Assembly (NCBI GenBank): GCA_956465555.1
Contig: OY101124.1
Span: forward strand, 62,001 to 126,000
Reading direction: 5' to 3'
Length of the DNA stretch: 64,000 nt
Source: Nitzschia sp. pyKryTriq1
Taxonomy: Eukaryota > Bacillariophyta > Bacillariophyceae > Bacillariales > Bacillariaceae
The notes under the pieces were generated by a model. It did no database searches. It was not told the origin of the DNA and saw only the letters and a list, made by a program, of their open reading frames with translations. Below, piece by piece: positions 56,286 through 64,000 of this stretch (position 1 is its first letter; the number at the start of each line of letters is the position of its first letter). The translations under genes and the position numbers were made by a program.

Positions 56286-57710
56286 ATGTCAGACTCCGAG
56301 AGCAGCATCAGCATCACTGCCCAGTTCAATCGGTCCAATTCGCAGCTTCGAGGAGTCGCCGCCTCCGCCGCATCCGCCGCCAGACCAAAGACTGGTAATA
56401 ATGGGACTACTCGCAACAGCGCAAGTAACAGTATCAGTCTCAGTACGAGTGCTACTACTACTACTACTAGTAGTAGTAACCGTATTTGGAGGCGCCTCAA
56501 CGTGGTGATTGTCTTTGGTGTGTGCGCCATGGCGGCGCAATTGTGGACCTTTCGAGGCGGCTTGGGCTTTTTGGAAGAATCCTCCTCAATGAACCACAAA
56601 GACTGCGCGGAAATTTATGAGATGCTTCGCGATGCTCCCTTGGCACCGCGGCGCATAGTGCGAAATTCTACAAGCACCACCAGCAGCAACGTTAAAATTC
56701 ATGGGCAAGGACAGAAAGGTCCAACAGCATCATCAGCAACCATGACATCAGCAACAGCAACAACCACAACAACATCACCTCTTTCTCCTGCACTTGCACA
56801 TCCAACACTTTCGAGTACCGATTTCCCCTTGCCCCGCAATGATACCAATCATTCGCTAGTGGTGATTGTGTTGTCCCGGCGAAATGCCTTTGAGGTACGA
56901 AAGACCATTCGCGAGACTTGGGCTACCGCACATCATGACAATGTCTACTTTGTGCTGGGACAAGGATGTCCCGTGCCAATCCTATATCGAGGAGTAGATG
57001 AAGGAGGGAATTCCTTTTGCAAGACCAAATCAAAAGTGCTCGATGATAAATATTTGCCGGCCACATTGAAACAAGTTCAAAAAGCAGACGAAATCACAAG
57101 GAGACTGCATCAAGAACAAGCACAATATCACGACTTGCTCGTCATGCCGCATACCGTTGACATGTATCGGACACTTCCTGCCAAACTGAAATATGCCTAT
57201 ACATTTGTGCATCAGTATTTGCCATTGAGTGTTCAGTGGGTGTTGAAAGTGGACGACGATTTTTTTGTTCGAATAGACGACTTTGAAACGCTGCTCGAGA
57301 AAACTTATTACAAGCCACAGCAAGCTATTATGGTGGGAGGCGATATTCGAACAGCGCACAAGGCACATACTGGTGGGAAATGGAGAGAAGTTCCCCAATT
57401 TCCATTTGGAGCAATCTATCCTCCCTTTCCCTTGGGCAGTTATGGGCACGCCGTCACTCGACCCATTGTCGACTATGTGGCGACCTACCAAGACGGCTTG
57501 TTTGACTATCAAGGCGAAGATGTCAGTATTGGGATTTGGTTGAATCATCCATCCGCGCCCAATACAACATTTCATGCCGAAAGCACGCACATGAGCAACG
57601 GAGGAGATTGTCGACGACCCATGCTACATGTGGTGGGGCATGATATCACGCCAAAAAAGATGCAAGTCTGCAGTCGATCCGACGTTTGGTTGAGCAAGAA
57701 CAAGACATAA
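56286..57710 (+). CDS. GT31-type beta-1,3-glycosyltransferase
   Basis: 474 residues. A Ser/Ala-rich cytosolic head precedes a signal anchor (LNVVIVFGVCAMAAQLW, about residues 71-88), then a Thr/Ser stem to about residue 185. The catalytic domain shows GT31 (galactosyl-/GlcNAc-transferase) marks: LVVIVLSRRNAFEVRKTIRE, ETW, WVLKVDDDFFVRIDDF with the metal-binding DDD at residues 323-325, YPPFPLGSYGHAVTR, and YQGEDVSIGIWL with the late acidic pair. It should extend glycans in the Golgi; donor and acceptor cannot be told. The stem codes part of its Thr/Ser run with a CTACTACTAGTAGTAG palindrome (56461-56476). Single exon; the start is the first Met and leaves a normal type II topology. Confidence 0.85.
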   Translation: MSDSESSISITAQFNRSNSQLRGVAASAASAARPKTGNNGTTRNSASNSISLSTSATTTTTSSSNRIWRRLNVVIVFGVCAMAAQLWTFRGGLGFLEESSSMNHKDCAEIYEMLRDAPLAPRRIVRNSTSTTSSNVKIHGQGQKGPTASSATMTSATATTTTTSPLSPALAHPTLSSTDFPLPRNDTNHSLVVIVLSRRNAFEVRKTIRETWATAHHDNVYFVLGQGCPVPILYRGVDEGGNSFCKTKSKVLDDKYLPATLKQVQKADEITRRLHQEQAQYHDLLVMPHTVDMYRTLPAKLKYAYTFVHQYLPLSVQWVLKVDDDFFVRIDDFETLLEKTYYKPQQAIMVGGDIRTAHKAHTGGKWREVPQFPFGAIYPPFPLGSYGHAVTRPIVDYVATYQDGLFDYQGEDVSIGIWLNHPSAPNTTFHAESTHMSNGGDCRRPMLHVVGHDITPKKMQVCSRSDVWLSKNKT

Positions 57711-57989
57711 TAAGTTATGGCTGAGAAGAATATGGCAAAGTAGTAGTCCAACACTAACACTTACTGGAGACTACGGTAGCTACTCTACTACTACTAGTAG
57801 TAGAGGGCCCTATGCCATCGACATACAGTCTTGAAGCGCTACCGGTACAGTATCTTTATGTTAATGTCAATAATTGTTGATATTTGTATTTTACTAATAA
57901 TGTGTAGACGACGAGATGCCGTACTTGCTTTCTGTACGAATGCTTGAGAAGGTGATCACCACGCAAGAGAAATCGCTGCGTCTGGCGTA
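57711..57989. other. Convergent 3' region with CTA/TAG palindrome
   Basis: 279 bp between the ends of GT31 (+) and the EF-hand fusion gene (-). CTACTACTAGTAGTAG at 57788-57803, extended by CTCTA/TAGAG, can form a hairpin in the shared 3' region. Confidence 0.5.
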
Positions 57990-60900
57990 CTATTGAGCCA
58001 TGAACGAAACCTTTTCTTGTCGCTTTTTAAATGCTAGGTAAGCATTGGAAATCACTTCCACGGAGTGTTGGACCTTCTTTAGAAGCCGTAAATGCTCCAT
58101 TCTGTGACGGACGTCGGCTCCACTGACAGGAGACGCAGTCGTTGCGATACGCATGATGCTATGAGTACGATCCATCCGATAGCCCCAGAATCCAAAGCTA
58201 ATCAATGAAAAGAATCCCTCCACTCGCTTTCCCATTTGGTAAAACAGCATGGTCATGGAAACGAAACGCTGCATCGACGCGATTCGAGTTTCGTAAAGCT
58301 CTTGGGCCATGTGCTGCATTCGAGCGAGCTCAAAGTCCACCTCTTGGCGGTCCTGCTTCCCAGAGTTGAACTTACGAACAGTCTCGCCGAAATATTTCTC
58401 CTTGGTTGCCTCTATCTGGATAATTCCACGGTTATCACGATGGCTGGGAGGCATCTTGAGAATCGACACTTCAAAGCCATTCTCTTGAACAAATCTGGAG
58501 AACTCCCCATACGAGACTCGACCAGAGCCGTCGGTATCCACTTGACGAAACAAAACCCAGGCTTCACTTTCGGTAAACGATGCATTGATCGACTTGAGCC
58601 CCTGGATGAATTCGGATTCACTCAAGACCCCGTCTCCGTCCTTGTCCATTGAGGAAAATAGCTGGTGTAGTCGATCATCGTGCTTGCGACTACGGATAGC
58701 TTCACGGATTGTCTGGTCTACTGACATGTTTCCATCCGGAGTTTCGTCCGTGGCTCCTTCCGTATCAGAAGTCGTCTTAGAGTTTCGTTTCTCGTCGATA
58801 TCCAAGTAGGCGCCCAAGAGAGCTGGAGCGGATCGGCGTCGGTTGATTTTCAAAGATATACTGCAGTCAGCTACCCTGTAGACCGAAGCGTTCAAGTTTA
58901 CACGACTTGACTTCTGCTTCCATTTGAAGGCATCAGAGACCCGCCGAAGCATAGTGTCTCGCCACTCAGTTTGCTCTTCGACGGCATCAGGCTTGTCTGA
59001 AGATTTCTGGTTGCTCGTCTCGTCCTTTGCATCGGTTTCTACGAGCAGACGTTCACATAAGAAGAGTGGACGGTTTCGTTTCAGGAAAATTCCGTTCAAG
59101 GAGAGGTCCAGCTTGAAAGGATTGTGGCCGACAGTGATACTCTCGCACGTTCCACCCCAGCTCTGGATACTACTTGCTTGGTTCACAGAAAGACAGACGG
59201 ACGCCTCCGCGGTGGAAAGAGCCGATAGCCGCCCGTCAGGGCGTCCAAAAATAGCTAAAGTTCCACGGACTACTCGATGAGTATGACGATGGACCAAGTG
59301 GTCGCTGGGATTGCCGCTTAATACGTTGACTCCGGCGATCGAGTAGGACACGGCAAAGAGTTTACTCAAGAAAGCCTCTGCCGACTGAGCCACCCAAGGA
59401 ATATCGCCAATGACGACGGTACGACCAACCATACGGTGTCGGATGTTTCGTCCCTGCCAAAGGCGTAAGAGAAGAATACAGATCTGCGGAAGCCAAAAGT
59501 AAATGGCCGAATCGATAACCCTGACTACAGATCACGGCGCGAAAAGAGACGCTGCTTCTTAGATGACAGGGGTGTGTGCATCGGCCACGGAACAAAAGAA
59601 AGAAACACGTTCGACTTACCAACATACATCCAGGAGCTCTCGATAGACAAGCCAGCACCCAAAGCGATGCTATAGGCTACAGGATGGCCCGAAGTGACAG
59701 TGGAAAATATGTAAACGAAACACATGATGTACGCGCGAACGTTTTCCAAGATGTGTGCAGCCCACAAATCACCAGCTTGACGCAAGGACTGAAGCACATT
59801 CGATTCCCTGTCTAGCCTATACCCCATGATATTGACGCCAACGATTTCAGTGAGCGCATCAATATTCATTTGGTTGCATCGTTCGAGCACCTGAATGTCC
59901 ATCGCGGTAATGGCGGCCCCGGTGACTCGGCGGTATCTGGCATCGCTCAAAATGACGACGCTCAGATACTGCAATAGATTTGTCAAGAGCTGATGGGTAG
60001 CAACAACCGAGAGCGAGCATGGTTCCGCGGGACGAATCCCAATGTTGGTGGAGAAAATGCGATGATTCAGCAAGTGTTCTCCTCCCTCGTTCAATTGATT
60101 CATCAATCGCAGATTTTTACCGATCTGAGTATCCCAGTCGCCTGTCACGACAAAAATATTCTTGGTTGCACTCTGAAGAAGATTGGAACAAGCCAAGGGA
60201 GCGAATGTACCTCCAGAATGACTCACGATAATGACAATAGTATCGTGGAAATTGTTCGTTTGAGTAGAGTATGGAAATCCCAAAGCCGGAATCGAGATCT
60301 CTTGACCATTCATACCCAAGATCTTGTTACTACTCATCGCTTGTACCACCAGTTTCGGAAAGCACTTTTGCAAATCGCTTGCAAATTGTTCAGCCAACCA
60401 GAGAGAGACTTCACATCCTGTCAAAAGGACGTCGACGGCCTGGACTGGCACCCTACCCTTGATTCGATTCTCGAGCCTTGTCTTCAAACAAGTCGACAAA
60501 TGAAACGCGGTCAGCCGGTTCATTCCAGACGTCGCCTTGCTCGAATGGAAGTCGTCCTGAATAGCGCGGCAAACTTTCGGGATGTCGTTCAGATCCTGTA
60601 AGATTGGATCGTCTGTAAATTGGGGCAACGGCTTGACCAAATCGTTGCGCGTTAATCGAGTGAGTCGATGGTACAGCTCTCGATCCAAACTGGATGACTT
60701 GGATTCTTGATAGATCACAAGCTGAACAGTTCCTCTCATGACGGAATGCGTCGCCAAATGTCTTGATGGCTTGGACACTGCGCGGCGAATGGCGGCCGAG
60801 GATGACGACGATGATGACGCCAAAGATCCAGATCCTTCGGCCTTGAGACCCCAATCCAACAACACGATTTCGCCTCCGAGATCGTCTAGATCCAAGCGAG

Positions 60901-62882
60901 TGGCATCCATATCCACATCATGGCCTTCCGAGTATGCCTTGGACTCTGCACTCGAAGCGCTTTTACCAGGAAACTTTGCGTTTAGGCCTGCTTTTACAGC
61001 AGCTTGTTCCGAGCCATAACAAATCAATCCCTTATCAGGATAAAATCCAATCGACATCTGTAAAGCAAAAATAACGTCTTGTTGAGACCGAGATGATATG
61101 TTCAGAGTGATGATCTTTACATTCCGAAATGCCACGTACCGTTTGTCCTCTCGCGGCAATGACTAGTTGCCGGTGAGCGTCAAAGCTAGAGCTCACCACC
61201 AATCCAAATGATCCCTTGGCGTGCTTCAAGAAAAGTTGCGTACTGTAAAACAAATCATTGTCCAAAAAAGCATGAATTGTAGCCATGCAAAAGGCATACA
61301 ATGAATCAAACTTTTCTTCGTCCTTGTCGTCACCTGGACCGAGGAGAATATGCTTTTTCAATGGTTGCACTAGATCGGGTCGCTTTCTCAATGCTTCCGT
61401 CACCGTTGCCGTAAGTTCCACTCGCATGGTGATCGAGTCGCTCCAAATTGCATTGGCACAGCTTTCCTCGTCTACTGGCTGGCTCGCCCTCACAGCACTG
61501 AGCTTGGCAGTCCAGCACTCTTCGAATACCGCTCCAATATTTTCCCAATCCGACTGGGATGGGAACGAGGAGAGATCAGCAGCAGCAGTACTGCCAACAT
61601 CCATGGTGGAGGATGTCATGCCCATGCTCATGGCATATCGCGCCGCCAAGGCAAAGCATCCTTGACATCGAATGACGTCGATCAAGCCCGCAATCGCCAT
61701 GGAATCCACCGACGCCGGCGCTGGAATCTTCAATACTTGTCCGAGCCACTGGAGAATGGTTTCCACTTCATAGGTTTTGCCATTGAGTTGATAGAATTCC
61801 AAATCTCCATTGTGAGAAATAAAGTTCTCGACACTTTGATGCTTGAACAAGGATGATTTGTTGTTCTTGTTGTTGTCAAAGTCGAAAATGTGTCGTTGTG
61901 TGGGCGGAGTCCATTGGTGGGGATGAGTCCCATCCAACGTGGCCTTGGAGGTGGTGGCAAACCGAGTATGCCCCGCGAGAAAGGGGTAAAAGCCGGACGG
62001 TAGATTCTTGGGAATATGAATCCGTTTCCTCAACTCTTTACTCAAATCCGTTCGTTTCTTATTGACCACACGTTTTCGAATGCCTTTCAAACTACCACCT
62101 CCAGAAGGCTGGAAGGTGACGACGCCTCCCGATTGAGCGCCTCTCATCATGGTGATTTGAACCATTTGTTCGAGACAATCCAAGGCCGAGTCGCGACCGA
62201 TCCGATCTTGCAACCACAAATGATGCAATAAAAGAATCCCAAAGTTGCCGCACCAAAAGACAAAGACGTTGCCATCATTATTCCCCATAGTGGGATGCCC
62301 AGCAAAGGTACAAGAAGACGGCACGAGTCGGCTCAGGAGGCCAGAAATGCCCAAGAGATCCGTAGCGATGGCTTCCACAGCCGTCAACCACGCGGCAAGT
62401 TGCATGGAAGAAAGCATGTTCGTAGTAGAACTATTATTAGTGTCCATGATCCCCGATGATTCCTCTTTGGAATGTCGACGTCGACGGCGGAAATGATGGA
62501 GACTGGCCGTAATGAAAAGCGCCACGCAAAGACTGAGAATCCATCCAGCATGGTGGATCCGGTCGATCGTTGTTGATGCCATCGCCGAGTCGTTGTCACG
62601 GACGACAATGCTGGAAATATCGATGGAGACTTGACGTTCCAAGATCAGTCCATACCAGAAGGAAGGATCCAACAAGTCCACAGGGAGCGTGTGCTGGCCG
62701 CTCATCGCTGGATTATTCGTAGGATGCTCCGTCTCCATCATCAGCAGCATCAAGGCAAAAGCCGCGAGGACGTGGCCAAGCTCGTGGATCGCTCCGAAAA
62801 CAACGTACCAAAGCATGATTCTTGGAAGGGGTGATGGAGAAGGACCACTCCTCCTCATTGATATCTTGGCTGTAGCTGGCAT
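57990..62882 (-). CDS. Membrane protein fusing amidotransferase-like, SIS and EF-hand domains
   Basis: Exons 62882-61140, 61057-59620, 59524-57990 (introns 82 and 95 nt, GT-AG, frames agree), 1,571 residues. An N-terminal span holds FGAIHELGHVLAAFAL (HELGH at residues 33-37). Further spans end near residue 210. A class II glutamine-amidotransferase fold follows (MRGAQSGGVV, GHTRFATTS at ~304, HPHQW, ISHNGDLEFYQL, GCFALAARYAM), but without an N-terminal Cys nucleophile. Exon 2 starts MSIGFYPDKGLICYGSEQAA and holds SIS sugar-phosphate-isomerase-type folds (IVIIVSHSGGTFAPL at ~860; IFVVTGDWDT), i.e. the GlmS layout. Two spans (VYIFSTVTSGHPVAYSIAL; AIYFWLPQICILLLRLW) lead to a C-terminal region with canonical EF-hands DKDGDGVLSESE (1354-1365) and DTDGSGRVSYGE (1390-1401). 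A calcium-regulated, membrane-bound GlmS relative is the simplest reading; catalysis is doubtful. Confidence 0.8.
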
Positions 62883-64000
62883 GGATTCACGTTCAAGTCA
62901 AACGGGTTGTAGCCTACTAGCACTCACTTTCTTTGGCAAATTTTGTTTGTTTCAATTTATGTGTCAAGAAAGAATAAGTGCGTGCTGTGTGTTTTGAATA
63001 TAATGCGAGTGCTGTACTTAGTACTTTACTTGTTGTAAAAGTAGATGCGAGCGATCGGCCAACATGGCAACATCAGTCGGAGTGTCACCGACCATCACCC
63101 TCCGATGATCGATGGATGATGAGGATTCTCTTCTTCAAGAACGAAAGAGAAAGAGCAAACGACTCTTGGATGAGAATGCATCATCATTCCTCGCATGGTG
63201 TCAACCTAGCCAAAAATAAGCGATCCGCATCTATCGATCCCAAGATCATCAACGATCAACGATGTGACACTACCGGTATATGAACTCGGCGCGGCATACT
63301 TCTACTCCGCCTTGCCGAGGTCCGTTTCAGCGTGCGAAAATCACCTTGAAATCGCATTCTGTTCGATTGAGGAACCTCTTGCGTTTAAAAAGAGTACTAT
63401 TTCAGAGCGGTAAACCCCAGCGCTTGCTGATGAAGAAAGCATTATATCATTATTTGCATTTTTAAAATGCAAGTGCAGCTCATCACTTCAAAATATATCG
63501 ATAAAGAGCTGCACCACCACGAACCACGATACAACTTCAAAGTACAAATACAATTATACGAACATGCCAGCTACAATATGCAACTGCAACAACAACAACA
63601 ACTGTGCTGTGCAGTAAGAGTACAATACGAGTACAGTGCAGTACTGCACTGTACTGTGCTTACTGTCCGCGTAGAATGAGTCGTGACGAAGCAGTCGTAG
63701 AAAGCGACGACGATGACGACGACTCCTCCTTTATTTAGCTCGCAATATAAAAAAAATAGGAGTACATAAATTTTTTTGTATGCATGGAAGGAACCGACCG
63801 CATAGCGCCACGAAAGTGCAAATTGGAGAATACAATAATTCATTCGAGATGATGGCGTAGAATACCATACTTGCTTGTTGTACAGTATGATGTGCTCAAC
63901 TCCTACCAAACTAGTAGTAGCTTGGGTCTTGCCTTTCTTGTTCCTCTTTTGTAATTTCAATACGGACTACTAGAGAGCTACTCTATTAGTAGCTACTACT
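62883..64000. other. Right-edge intergenic region
   Basis: No supported gene. (CAACAA)n at 63583-63600, GTAC/CAGTAC motifs at 63618-63660 and a CTA/TAG-rich end (63965-64000). The ORFs here have no domain and low-complexity content. Confidence 0.5.

Noticed and set aside
57990-62882. Plain GlmS (glucosamine-6-phosphate synthase)
   Set aside because: The layout is similar but the chain is more than twice as long, has membrane spans and EF-hands, and the amidotransferase part is internal without an N-terminal Cys.
63571-63960. 129-residue minus-strand ORF at the right edge
   Set aside because: Low-complexity (poly-Cys from CAA repeats), no domain, in repeat-rich DNA.

Overview
The window looks like nuclear DNA of a diatom, probably pennate; I cannot name the species. 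Grounds: compact genes with short GT-AG introns (about 66-180 nt), LRR ectodomains with the N-terminal cap (SPQ.xALxWx ... ALAT.Y.AT.G..W) seen in diatom receptor-like proteins, an ATP sulfurylase-pyrophosphatase fusion of the stramenopile kind, an ASAFAP-like plastid-targeting motif, and a Ty1/copia remnant. Intergenic spaces carry many GTAC-rich microsatellites (GGTACAGTACCTGGTAC-like).

Layout. 0-6.5 kb: the first exon of a secreted protein running off the left edge, then a graveyard holding a gutted arginyl-tRNA synthetase copy, a coiled-coil remnant, an SDR first exon and a broken ATP sulfurylase-pyrophosphatase fusion. Two arrays of an ATTTCAACGAATG motif bracket the first two. 7-20.4 kb: ordinary host genes, namely a TLC-domain ER protein (-), a membrane RING-H2 E3 ligase (+), an S28 serine carboxypeptidase (+), the snoRNP assembly factor SHQ1 (-), an 80-residue Cys-rich protein split by an intron (+), a YacP-like NYN nuclease (-), and an eight-exon conserved protein with a 15-nt micro-exon (-). 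20.4-26.6 kb: a gene-free stretch with four tandem-repeat arrays (91, 229, 115 and 168 bp units) and a copia fossil. 26.6-32.7 kb: a sequon-rich type II membrane protein (+), Fe/Mn superoxide dismutase (-), a glycosyltransferase-like type II protein (+), and a small acidic membrane protein (-).

33.6-54.1 kb is one reading frame of 20.4 kb (about 6,800 codons) interrupted by a single TAG, which a possible 66-nt frame-keeping intron would remove. It encodes a very large N-terminal repeat region, one membrane span and two tandem LRR ectodomain modules. It has at least three repeat families, some nearly identical at DNA level, and is the most striking object in the window. 54.6-62.9 kb: a probably plastid MsrA (+), a GT31 glycosyltransferase (+), and a 1,571-residue three-exon protein (-) joining a membrane HELGH segment, a class II amidotransferase-like domain, SIS (GlmS-like) domains and two canonical EF-hands. 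The last 1.1 kb shows no gene.

The genes do not form a pathway. Several act in the secretory or membrane system (TLC, RING, S28 peptidase, two glycosyltransferase-like proteins, sequon-rich protein, LRR giant). Others are housekeeping (SHQ1, SOD, MsrA, NYN nuclease). All exon joins were worked out by eye from frame and splice-site agreement and are not supported by transcripts.
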